A stretch of 7,602 nt of DNA from Syntrophobacter sp. SbD2 (lineage in GTDB: Bacteria > Desulfobacterota > Syntrophobacteria > Syntrophobacterales > Syntrophobacteraceae): contig OMSV01000166.1 of the NCBI GenBank assembly GCA_900290385.1, positions 5,122 to 12,723 on the forward strand. The letters run 5' to 3'. The notes under the pieces are model-generated. The model did not search any database, was not told the origin of the DNA, and saw nothing but the letters and a program-made list of their open reading frames with translations. Shown here in pieces: positions 1 through 5,601 of this stretch; positions within the stretch are counted from its first letter, which is position 1, and each line of letters begins with the position of its first letter. Made by a program: the position numbers and the translations under genes.

Positions 1-693
1 GGCGGGAAGGGTTGGAGAGCCGACAAGTCTATAGATTTCGGCGGAGACGGCCGAAACCGGGGTCCCCTGCCTCCAGAATAAAATCAGCGCCAATCCGGAC
101 ATTGCCGTAAAGACAGGCGAGCCAAGAAGGGTCGCGGCCATAAGCATCGCGCCCAGGACCCAGGCCATCGAGTCCGTGGGCTGAATTATGCCGAGACAAA
201 AGACCGCGCCCGCGATAGCCGCAGCGCAAAGACGCGCCGGAAGCCAGTTTGATGATTTCAAAATATAGGTCAGCGAGATAAGCCCCAGGCCGATCGGCAT
301 TACGCTTTCGCTGATCCAGACCGGGAGGCCGAACGTGAGCACCTGGCCCTGCGTACGTTCGGCAACGACAACACAGAAACCGGCATAGGCAAGAATTGCG
401 GTGACGGAGGCGGCCGCGCAACGGGAGAAAAATGCAGCCTCCTGGCGCGCCCGCACCCCATGCAGAAGATTCGCCGTTGAGATAGTGAGGTGTTTGTCGG
501 TAAGTGTTGCGGCAAAACCGCCAATGAATGTGAGAAAAAAGGTCAACTGCTGGGTATAGGTGGCCGAGCCCGGGATGTGAAACCCTGCAAGCGGGCGGCC
601 CAAAAAGTCCACCAGCGGCAAGGCTGCAAGCAGCAAAAAGCCGACGACCGGCAGACCTTCCCCGATAAGTCTAACTGTGGAAAGGGGTGTCAC
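1..693 (-). CDS. dctQM: TRAP transporter fused permease, DctQ-DctM type (partial, continues past left edge)
   Basis: Membrane component of a tripartite ATP-independent periplasmic (TRAP) transporter, which uses an ion gradient to import a solute delivered by the binding protein encoded just upstream. The visible 231 codons open with MTPLSTVRLIGEGL. Hydrophobic stretches at about 15-30, 47-62, 95-112 and 128-146 correspond to the four-helix small subunit (DctQ). A further helix at about 155-172 looks like the connector found in fused Q-M permeases. From about residue 176 the pattern (LGSPVFTAMSGLALILF, then AEIYRLVGSPTLP) matches the start of the large subunit DctM. The GTG start shares 4 bases with the dctP stop (GTGA), giving translational coupling. 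No ATG lies nearby, so GTG is the natural start. The rest of DctM lies outside the window. Family assignment is firm; the substrate is unknown. Confidence 0.85.
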   Translation of the reverse strand, partial: MTPLSTVRLIGEGLPVVGFLLLAALPLVDFLGRPLAGFHIPGSATYTQQLTFFLTFIGGFAATLTDKHLTISTANLLHGVRARQEAAFFSRCAAASVTAILAYAGFCVVVAERTQGQVLTFGLPVWISESVMPIGLGLISLTYILKSSNWLPARLCAAAIAGAVFCLGIIQPTDSMAWVLGAMLMAATLLGSPVFTAMSGLALILFWRQGTPVSAVSAEIYRLVGSPTLPA

Positions 694-1811
694 TTTCCTG
701 CCTCACCCGCCTTTCCCCGGCATTGATCTCTCGCCTTCGAGGCGGCGTCGAAATATTCGGCAGGCAAATACGATCCGCGCACCTGAGGGAGAGTGCTTTC
801 AACCAGGCGCCGCCATTCATTTAAGGTTTTTTCGTCAACTGAAACGACCCTTACCCCATTCTTCTTCAGGGTCTCAATGTCAGTTTGGTCGGTTTTGATC
901 GAGAATTCCCGGAAGCGCTTAGAGGCTTTAAGCGCTGCCTGCCTCAGGACAGGGCGAATTTCGGCGGGAATTTTCTCCCAGGTGGATTTCGATATCACTA
1001 TGCCCCCCATGAAGACGGCCCATTTAAAATCGGTCATATAACTGACGTGTTTATACCACTGCAGCAGGAGAATACCCTGGGGATTGATGGTGACCGCATT
1101 GACCAGTCCTGTCTGAAGGGCGGTCGCAATTTCGGTGGAAGGCAAGGGCACGGGATTGAACCCGGCTTTTTTCCAAAGTTCCGCGTACTGGTCATCGCCC
1201 GCCCAGACGAACATCTTGAGTTTTCTCATATCATCGGGCGTCCTGACGGGAGACGTCGTGAAGAAATGAGCCCATCCTGCCTGCGACCAGCAAAGGACAA
1301 TAAAACCTTTCGCCTCGATTTGCCGCTCCAACTTGGGACCGATCTTCTCAAGGACGCAATCCAACTGCCCGTAGTCAGAGTATGCCATGGGGATTTCCAA
1401 CCCCACTACGCCCCGGTCTATCGTGCTAAGGCCGTTTATGGTGAGAAGCCCCGCGTCCAGTATGCCAAGCCGCATCTTTCGGACGATGTCCATGTCGTCT
1501 CCGGCCACCCCACCCGGATAAAGCCGGAATACAATCAGCCCATTGGACTCTTTTTGCCATTCAGAGCCCATTTCCTGAAGGATCTTGTGCCATTCGGACC
1601 CTTGAGGAGCCAGCGAGGCCACTTTTACGACAATTTGGCCTGCAGGCTCTGCGGCAAATGCGGAAATGGAAAAGAAAACGGCTGCAAAGCAAAGCAGTCT
1701 GAGAAGGGAGCGGGGAGCAAGGAGCGCGGAGCAAGAACGACTTTCGCTTCCCGCTTCCCGCTTCCCGGTTCCCGCTTCGGACTTGCGGTTTGGCTTCCGA
1801 TGAAGTTTCAT
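690..1811 (-). CDS. dctP: TRAP transporter solute-binding protein, DctP family (TatP-like)
   Basis: Periplasmic binding protein that captures the solute and hands it to DctQM; 373 residues. The mature part starts near residue 54 after AFAA (VVKVASLAPQGSEWHKIL). It carries family landmarks: LYPGGVAGDD (98-106), RTPDDMRKLKM (190-200), PLPSTEIATALQTGLVNAV (222-240) and STWEKIPAEIRP (276-287). The ATG has AGGTGA 10 bases upstream; the open frame extends further up but overlaps tatT. Two oddities stand out. The n-region before the hydrophobic core (about 36-53) is some 35-40 residues long, much longer than usual, and is encoded by heptamer repeats. And the position that normally carries the carboxylate-binding arginine (KIR in typical members) reads KMF at 199-201. 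Adjacent tatT suggests the TatT-associated TRAP subclass known from Treponema pallidum Tp0956/Tp0957, for which hydrophobic ligands have been proposed. Family firm; ligand unknown. Confidence 0.9.
   Translation of the reverse strand: MKLHRKPNRKSEAGTGKREAGSESRSCSALLAPRSLLRLLCFAAVFFSISAFAAEPAGQIVVKVASLAPQGSEWHKILQEMGSEWQKESNGLIVFRLYPGGVAGDDMDIVRKMRLGILDAGLLTINGLSTIDRGVVGLEIPMAYSDYGQLDCVLEKIGPKLERQIEAKGFIVLCWSQAGWAHFFTTSPVRTPDDMRKLKMFVWAGDDQYAELWKKAGFNPVPLPSTEIATALQTGLVNAVTINPQGILLLQWYKHVSYMTDFKWAVFMGGIVISKSTWEKIPAEIRPVLRQAALKASKRFREFSIKTDQTDIETLKKNGVRVVSVDEKTLNEWRRLVESTLPQVRGSYLPAEYFDAASKARDQCRGKAGEAGK
1706..1779. repeat. Two arrays of degenerate heptamer repeats inside the dctP signal-peptide region
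   Basis: On the plus strand, 1706-1733 holds four 7-base units (GGGAGCG, GGGAGCA, AGGAGCG, CGGAGCA). After an 11-base spacer, 1745-1779 holds five units (CGCTTCC three times exactly, then CGGTTCC and CGCTTCG). The two arrays are roughly inverted relative to each other, so the transcript could fold with imperfect pairing. They encode roughly residues 11-23 and 27-36 of DctP. Short tandem heptamers are usually found between genes; here they lie in frame in a coding region. Because 7 is not a multiple of 3, gain or loss of one unit would shift the dctP frame. Confidence 0.8.
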
Positions 1812-1830
1812 ATCGTTTCGTTCACCTGAA

Positions 1831-2769
1831 TCAATCAACAAAGAGACGGTCCATTCGGCCGAGGAGCCATTGTGCCCGGCGTTGTGCCAGGATATTTGAA
1901 AGCCGTTGGTCAGGTGCGTCTTCGATCTTGATCGCAAGCGCCTGATCGAGGAGTTTTTTGAATTCACCCCGGTCCTGTATCGCGACGTCAACCGTTTCGG
2001 CAAAGGAAACCAGTGGGGCGGCCCTTAGTCCCCCGGACAACTGCACCGCCCGCGTAAAGCTTTCGCGAGCACGGCTGACAGAGCCTCCGCCTGCGGCTGG
2101 CCTCCCGCCTTCGTAGACAATCATGAAATCGTAGAGAACGCCCGCGTCAAATTCCGCATTAAGTTCTAAGGCGCGGCGAATGAGGGCCTCGACCGTGGGC
2201 AGGCCGGCTGAGAGGGCAGGGTTGGTCTTGTCCAATGAGATGGCGGCCCCCCACGCAGCTGCGGTCCAGTAAAGGAGCGCAACGTCTTTCTTGCCGAATG
2301 GGGCCAGCGCCTTATCAGGATCGGTTTTCAGCAGATCGGCAAAGCCGGGCCGGACTTCCTCGATGCCTCGAATTCCGTAACCCATGGCACGGCGGTAAAG
2401 CCGCAGCGCACGCTCCCTGAGAGATATGGCCCTGCTAAGGTCGGTGTCTTCAATGAAATCGGCCTCCGTTTGTACGAAGGCATAGGCGTACTGGGTAAAA
2501 CCGCTCGTGGCCGCGAGCAGCAGCCCCTGATTATGCGGGGACTGCGCCAGCAGGCCCTCGATGGTCTTAAGCCCGAAAGGCAGCGCCGCACCGACCAGGT
2601 CGGGATCATCGTCGCTCGCGTAAACCGATGAGCTTTCAGCCAGGGCATTACCCAGGCGATCCACCGCGAGTTTCTGAATGGAACAGGCCGGCAGGAGGGC
2701 CAGGATAAAAACCCAAATAGACATCCGGAAGAATACCCCAAGGGGGCTTGCAGGCAATTTAGCCGTCAT
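1831..2769 (-). CDS. tatT: TRAP transporter TatT component family lipoprotein
   Basis: Accessory lipoprotein of TRAP transporters; in Treponema pallidum the TatT protein is a helical, TPR-like trimer that associates with the solute-binding protein. The product has 312 residues. MTAKLPASPLGVFFR gives a positively charged n-region, followed by a hydrophobic core and a lipobox LPAC with the modified cysteine at residue 29. The rest is alpha-helical, with TatT-like stretches such as FGLKTIEGLLAQSPHNQGLLL and AISLRERALRLYRRAMGYG. The ATG was chosen over longer in-frame options because the signal peptide begins there, AGGA lies 8 bases upstream, and upstream residues look non-coding. It leads the operon, 19 bases before dctP. 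A 7-codon out-of-frame ORF ends on its start codon. The anchoring membrane (inner or outer) cannot be told from the sequence. Confidence 0.88.
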   Translation of the reverse strand: MTAKLPASPLGVFFRMSIWVFILALLPACSIQKLAVDRLGNALAESSSVYASDDDPDLVGAALPFGLKTIEGLLAQSPHNQGLLLAATSGFTQYAYAFVQTEADFIEDTDLSRAISLRERALRLYRRAMGYGIRGIEEVRPGFADLLKTDPDKALAPFGKKDVALLYWTAAAWGAAISLDKTNPALSAGLPTVEALIRRALELNAEFDAGVLYDFMIVYEGGRPAAGGGSVSRARESFTRAVQLSGGLRAAPLVSFAETVDVAIQDRGEFKKLLDQALAIKIEDAPDQRLSNILAQRRAQWLLGRMDRLFVD

Positions 2770-2789
2770 AATCCGATTCCTGTGCTCAT
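2766..2789 (-). other. Possible 7-codon leader ORF overlapping the tatT start
   Basis: A short ORF (MSTGIGL, then TGA) has its stop overlapping the tatT start codon as ATGA. An AGGAG lies 3 bases before its ATG, closer than ideal. It could couple translation into tatT, but a frame this short can arise by chance and tatT has its own AGGA. Confidence 0.2.
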
Positions 2790-2813
2790 TGTCTCCTGCT
2801 AACAAAGTTCGCG

Positions 2814-2841
2814 ATGTTACTGTGACCCTTGAAAATATCAA
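2814..2841 (-). promoter_or_regulatory. Candidate sigma-70 promoter for the tatT-dctP-dctQM operon
   Basis: On the minus strand TTGATA (2836-2841) and TAACAT (2814-2819) are separated by 16 bases, about 45 bases before the tatT start codon. Five of six -35 positions and four of six -10 positions match consensus. Found by eye only; it would allow the TRAP operon to be transcribed separately from the upstream cluster. Confidence 0.45.
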
Positions 2842-2890
2842 GCACTTTTTGGAATGAAACCTGGTTGTACTGGCGATGAAATTCTCTGGC

Positions 2891-2915
2891 GGGCAGTTAC
2901 GCCGACGGACTGCCC
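2891..2915 (-). terminator. Stem-loop between the lipoprotein gene and tatT, possible weak terminator
   Basis: A perfect 7-bp inverted repeat (GGGCAGT at 2891-2897, ACTGCCC at 2909-2915) encloses an 11-base GC-rich loop, 42 bases past the stop of the small lipoprotein gene. No run of T follows on the minus strand, so it is not a classical intrinsic terminator. It may attenuate read-through, stabilise the 3' end, or be a transcribed spacer structure. Confidence 0.3.
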
Positions 2916-2956
2916 AACCGGGCTTCGGGCTATGGACTTGAACGGGCGATACCCTG

Positions 2957-3301
2957 CTATTTGACTTTTTTGAAAAAGAGTTCCCTCGGCCCTGGAAGAG
3001 TAACGTGGATAACTCCATTATCGAGGCTTCCAACGATCACCCCGCCGTTCTTGGTGTTGAGCCTGAGTTCGTTGCCCTTCGCATACCAGGAAAAAGCGAC
3101 CTCATCGTCGCCAACCTTCCATACGCCCGCCCCGGTTTCTTTCAATTCCAGGATGGTTTCATGGTGAGGCGGAGAATCTTTGCTTTCAGCAATATAGGTC
3201 CCAACGTGCCTGGTCGATGGACCGCAACCTGTAATGGCGGCTAAGATGAGGCAGAATAGAAGCAGCCGCAAAAAACCCGATGATTGTACCTTTATACGCA
3301 T
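2957..3301 (-). CDS. Small lipoprotein of unknown function
   Basis: A 114-residue protein with a clear lipoprotein signal: MRIKVQSSGF, a leucine-rich core, then ITGC with the lipidated cysteine at residue 26. The mature part of about 89 residues is rich in alternating hydrophobic positions and glycines (GTYIAES, GAGVWKVGDDEVAFSWY, NELRLNTKNGGVIVG, LPGPRELFFKKVK), which suggests a small beta-barrel or lipocalin-like fold; that is an inference. No cysteine remains after the lipidated one, so it is not an obvious disulfide substrate of the redox genes before it. The start lies 12 bases after the preceding stop; a GTG directly before the ATG (3302-3304) could serve instead. There is no clear Shine-Dalgarno, so translation may be coupled to the upstream gene. 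I do not recognise a named family. Confidence 0.75.
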   Translation of the reverse strand: MRIKVQSSGFLRLLLFCLILAAITGCGPSTRHVGTYIAESKDSPPHHETILELKETGAGVWKVGDDEVAFSWYAKGNELRLNTKNGGVIVGSLDNGVIHVTLPGPRELFFKKVK

Positions 3302-3313
3302 CACGATGAACCG

Positions 3314-3811
3314 TCACGATTCGGCCGAGGTAATTCGACTCCCGGCGCCAAGGATCGATTTCATTTTGTTCAAAAGTTCCGGTCTGTCAGAATAATAAAT
3401 CTGGACGCAAAAAACCAGCATTAGCCCATTTTGCAGGACCTTTTTCCAACCGATCGGCTCACCTACGACATCGTAGCACCCGCAGTTGATCGGGGCGCCC
3501 CAGTACATGTTGATCAGGATCATTACGTCGAACATTATCAGAAGCAGTCCGATCACTACTACGGATGATCGGGACTTAAAACCGATGATCAAAAAAAGAC
3601 CGGTGACGAGTTCGATCCACGGCAGTATGACGGCTCCAAGGTTCAGGAACATGTAAGGAATCATCCGGTAATCTGCTATCGCTTCTGCGAACTGGGCAGG
3701 ATGCGGTATTTTGCTCAAGCTTGCGTAGATGAAGAAATAGCCCAGGTAAATCCTCAGCGCAAAAGCGAGATACTCACTCCTTATCATTCGTTTCACAAAA
3801 GCCGGGATCAT
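3314..3811 (-). CDS. MauE/DoxX-family membrane protein with Cys-Gly-Cys motif
   Basis: A 165-residue integral membrane protein with four predicted helices (about 15-34, 52-77, 82-103, 124-141). The motif INCGCYDVVGEPIGW at 108-122 matches the CGC segment seen after the third helix in MauE-like proteins, where a cysteine pair sits near the membrane surface. MauE works with the thioredoxin-like MauD in maturing methylamine dehydrogenase, and relatives are thought to pass reducing or oxidising equivalents across the membrane, as DsbD or VKOR proteins do. A thioredoxin-like gene two positions upstream in the same cluster fits that partnership. The ATG overlaps the stop of the cNMP/rhodanese gene by 4 bases (ATGA). 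No methylamine dehydrogenase genes are seen, so the mau symbol is withheld. It could also be called DoxX-like; the exact activity is inferred. Confidence 0.82.
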   Translation of the reverse strand: MIPAFVKRMIRSEYLAFALRIYLGYFFIYASLSKIPHPAQFAEAIADYRMIPYMFLNLGAVILPWIELVTGLFLIIGFKSRSSVVVIGLLLIMFDVMILINMYWGAPINCGCYDVVGEPIGWKKVLQNGLMLVFCVQIYYSDRPELLNKMKSILGAGSRITSAES

Positions 3812-4728
3812 TTCGAAACCTTTGGCTCGACCGGATAACCATTGGCCTCCCAGGCCTGCAGGCCACCGTCCAAAACTTTCACATCCGTATATCCCCGGAG
3901 CAGCAGTTTGTCTGCGATTTCCAGATCATACGGCCTGCTTATCGTATTTCCGTAAACCACTATCTCTTTGTCCTTCTCTTCTTCGGAGAAACTCATCAGG
4001 TAGACGATATCGAAAAGCGCCATAGGCATGTTGACTGCGCCCTTTATGTGCCGCTGCCGGTAGAAATTGTTGGGCATGGCGTCTACGATGAGCGTATGTC
4101 CCTGCCGGTAATCTTCCATTGCCGCAGAGGCGCTGATCGAAGCAACTGGTTCCGGACGATCGGGGACAAGTTGAATCCCGTAAGGATTCGATAAGTTAAA
4201 GGTTATCGCCAGAAGAACGCTTACCCCGATGACAAGCACAAAATCGAACCAGAACACCCGGGAAGCCCTGATTACCGCATCGGCTTCTTCCTCGATGATT
4301 TCCTGGTCTTTGAGAAGCCAGCCGCGCATTTCCCGCACGAAGTTCCTCGAAAGGTCCGGGTAATCACGCAGGAGGCTGTCGAATTGCTCCTTCGAGAACA
4401 CAACGAGCTGTGTCTCGACAAGACATTGGGCATTGGCGGTACGCGTGTCGCCCGCCAGGAGAGCCACCTCGCCGAAGTGCTCTCCGGGTCCGCGTACAGA
4501 GAGTTGCCTTTCAATCCTGTCCTTATGGCTGACGAAAATCCTGACTCGACCCGAACCGATAATATAGAAAGAGTCCGGCGGGTCCCCCTCTTTGAAAATT
4601 ATCTCGTTTGGCCGCGCAATTCTACTCTGAACCGTTCGGGCAAGCTTGTCCACCTCTTCAGGGGGCGAATCCCGAAAAAGAAAGCTGTTGAGCAAAATCT
4701 TTCTGTTTTCAAGCTCGGCATCGGTCAT
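3808..4728 (-). CDS. Membrane-anchored cyclic-nucleotide-binding / degenerate rhodanese fusion protein
   Basis: A 306-residue protein from ATG (MTDAELENRK). An alternative GTG at 4735-4737 overlaps the preceding stop by one base; neither start has a clear ribosome site. Residues about 15-130 form a cNMP-binding domain: EIIFKEGDPPDSFYIIGSG, and a phosphate-binding cassette FGEVALLAGDTRTANAQ with the conserved Glu and Arg, so cAMP or cGMP binding is plausible. An acidic linker (EIIEEEAD) leads to one transmembrane helix at about 160-178, with arginines on its N side, implying a cytoplasmic N-terminus. The C-terminal part (about 195-303) is rhodanese-like: LIVDAMPNNFYRQRHIKGAVNMP and VLDGGLQAWEANGYPVE. 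The active-site loop reads YGNTISR where active enzymes have a cysteine followed by a loop ending in Arg, so sulfurtransfer is unlikely. By topology this domain is periplasmic, beside the thioredoxin. A sensing or scaffolding role is inferred. Confidence 0.85.
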   Translation of the reverse strand: MTDAELENRKILLNSFLFRDSPPEEVDKLARTVQSRIARPNEIIFKEGDPPDSFYIIGSGRVRIFVSHKDRIERQLSVRGPGEHFGEVALLAGDTRTANAQCLVETQLVVFSKEQFDSLLRDYPDLSRNFVREMRGWLLKDQEIIEEEADAVIRASRVFWFDFVLVIGVSVLLAITFNLSNPYGIQLVPDRPEPVASISASAAMEDYRQGHTLIVDAMPNNFYRQRHIKGAVNMPMALFDIVYLMSFSEEEKDKEIVVYGNTISRPYDLEIADKLLLRGYTDVKVLDGGLQAWEANGYPVEPKVSK

Positions 4729-4736
4729 TGCTGTCA

Positions 4737-5303
4737 CTATTTCTTTTTGTGCAACGTTTTCAACTGCCTTATGAACCTGTCAGGGTCCTCAATGACGCCC
4801 GTGTGGCTGTAGAGTACTTTCGCGTCTTGTGTTGAAACGATCATGGTAGTGGGCGTCGGCACACCATCCATAGAGGCCGAAATTGCCATATCTTCGTCAA
4901 GCAGGATCGGAAAAGGCGTCTTGAACGCTTTTTTGTAGGCTTCCACTTCGTCTTTGTCATTGTTGCTCGCTATTGCTATCTCCTTTACGTCGGCCAGACG
5001 CGAGTCGCACTTGATCGTTTGGTATATATTGTTCATTGTGGGGGCATAGGCGATGCAGTGCGGGCAAAGCGCGCTCATGAACTCGATAACAACCAGCCTG
5101 GCTTTTATGTCCCTGACATTAAAAGGCTCCATCGCGTTCAGACCCAGATATTTCTGCGCCTGCGCAGAATCAGGGGCTGGAAGGGTGAATGTAGCAGGCG
5201 GGAATTCATCCGCAGAGACGGTGCAAACAATCCCGTTAGACTGCAAGAGAATCAACGCGCAGATAATAATTTGAAAAAAATTGATGCACCCCCTCTTTTT
5301 CAT
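4737..5303 (-). CDS. Secreted thioredoxin-like protein with CPHC active site
   Basis: A 188-residue thioredoxin-fold protein (TlpA/MauD-like). MKKRGCINFF plus a hydrophobic core up to about residue 28 forms a signal peptide, probably cleaved after VSA (residue 31), or an uncleaved anchor. The fold shows VVIEFMSALCPHC with redox cysteines 80 and 83, the central strand VKEIAIASNN, and the cis-proline loop DGVPTPTTMIV (Pro149). It should exchange disulfides in the periplasm; CPHC is the dipeptide of DsbA but also occurs in reducing thioredoxin-like proteins, so direction is open. The ATG has GGAG 7 bases upstream; the frame opens further up but that part runs through the promoter. It heads the cluster and its TAG stop touches the next gene. 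The MauE-like membrane protein two genes on is the likely redox partner. Confidence 0.87.
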   Translation of the reverse strand: MKKRGCINFFQIIICALILLQSNGIVCTVSADEFPPATFTLPAPDSAQAQKYLGLNAMEPFNVRDIKARLVVIEFMSALCPHCIAYAPTMNNIYQTIKCDSRLADVKEIAIASNNDKDEVEAYKKAFKTPFPILLDEDMAISASMDGVPTPTTMIVSTQDAKVLYSHTGVIEDPDRFIRQLKTLHKKK

Positions 5304-5350
5304 CTCTTTTCTCCGTCCGGTACTTATGTTGTAAACGCGTAGGGTGAAAC

Positions 5351-5379
5351 ACAATATGTGATGAAGCCTGCTGCGTCAA
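5351..5379 (-). promoter_or_regulatory. Candidate sigma-70 promoter for the thioredoxin-cNMP/rhodanese-MauE-lipoprotein cluster
   Basis: On the minus strand TTGACG (5374-5379) and TATTGT (5351-5356) are 17 bases apart, with five of six and four of six matches. Transcription would begin near 5345, leaving a leader of about 40 bases before the start codon. Direct repeats abut the -35 box. Confidence 0.55.
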
Positions 5380-5405
5380 TCACAAGATGGGCCAATCACA
5401 AGATG
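5377..5405. repeat. Two 13-bp direct repeats at the -35 region, possible operator
   Basis: CAATCACAAGATG occurs at 5377-5389 and 5393-5405, a perfect repeat with a 16-base period. The first copy overlaps the -35 box of the leftward promoter and the second lies just upstream. On the minus strand each reads CATCTTGTGATTG and contains TGTGA; a TCACA on the minus strand near the -10 box lies 18 bases away, too far for a standard CRP site. The placement fits activator binding sites, but the regulator is unknown. Confidence 0.5.
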
Positions 5406-5483
5406 ATTTAATTTTAGCCTGAGTTGCCGGTTGGGCAAGCCCCGAGCTTAATACCCGACTCTGTCTCGGCGACCCGTTAGGTA

Positions 5484-5512
5484 TTGACTGGCGCTGCCGG
5501 GCAAGGTTTAAT
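5484..5512 (+). promoter_or_regulatory. Candidate sigma-70 promoter for the histidine kinase gene
   Basis: TTGACT (5484-5489) and TTTAAT (5507-5512) are separated by exactly 17 bases, each matching consensus at five of six positions. Transcription would start near 5519, giving a leader of about 80 bases before the kinase ATG. Confidence 0.55.
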
Positions 5513-5601
5513 TCCTCATGTCTTGTTGAGACCGCTGTGCCCAACATCAACTGCCGGACTGATGCGCAGACAAACAGCCTGTCCGGACGGGGAGACCCTG
5601 G

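Larger units (their letters stand above)
5304..5601. other. Divergent intergenic regulatory region between the redox cluster and the histidine kinase
   Basis: These 298 bases carry no convincing gene. They hold back-to-back candidate promoters: one leftward with direct repeats, one rightward at 5484-5512. A small inverted repeat (TTGCC 5424-5428, GGCAA 5434-5438) and a longer-spaced pair (AATACC 5450-5455, GGTATT 5480-5485, overlapping the rightward -35 box) are also visible. No riboswitch or small RNA was recognised. Confidence 0.6.

Noticed and set aside
29..421. 130-codon minus-strand frame near the left edge
   Set aside because: It lies in another frame of the same strand as the DctQM permease, whose reading through 1-693 gives clean membrane helices; this frame is rich in Arg, Cys and Gly with no pattern.
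885..1829. 314-codon open frame on the plus strand opposite dctP
   Set aside because: It is antisense to a clear TRAP binding protein with intact family motifs; its translation has no recognisable domain and its composition is that of a mirrored coding frame.
2770..3033. Longer tatT start with an 88-residue N-terminal extension
   Set aside because: The extension would put non-coding-looking sequence and overlap with the lipoprotein gene before a perfect lipoprotein signal peptide; the ATG at 2769 is preferred.
5357..5388. CRP-like TGTGA/TCACA pair in the redox-cluster promoter
   Set aside because: The half-sites are 18 bases apart instead of 6, so this is not a standard CRP/FNR-type site; the perfect direct repeat explains the TGTGA copies better.
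5420..5600. Possible riboswitch or small RNA upstream of the kinase
   Set aside because: Only short, weak inverted repeats are present and no conserved riboswitch core (such as the c-di-GMP type) could be matched by eye.
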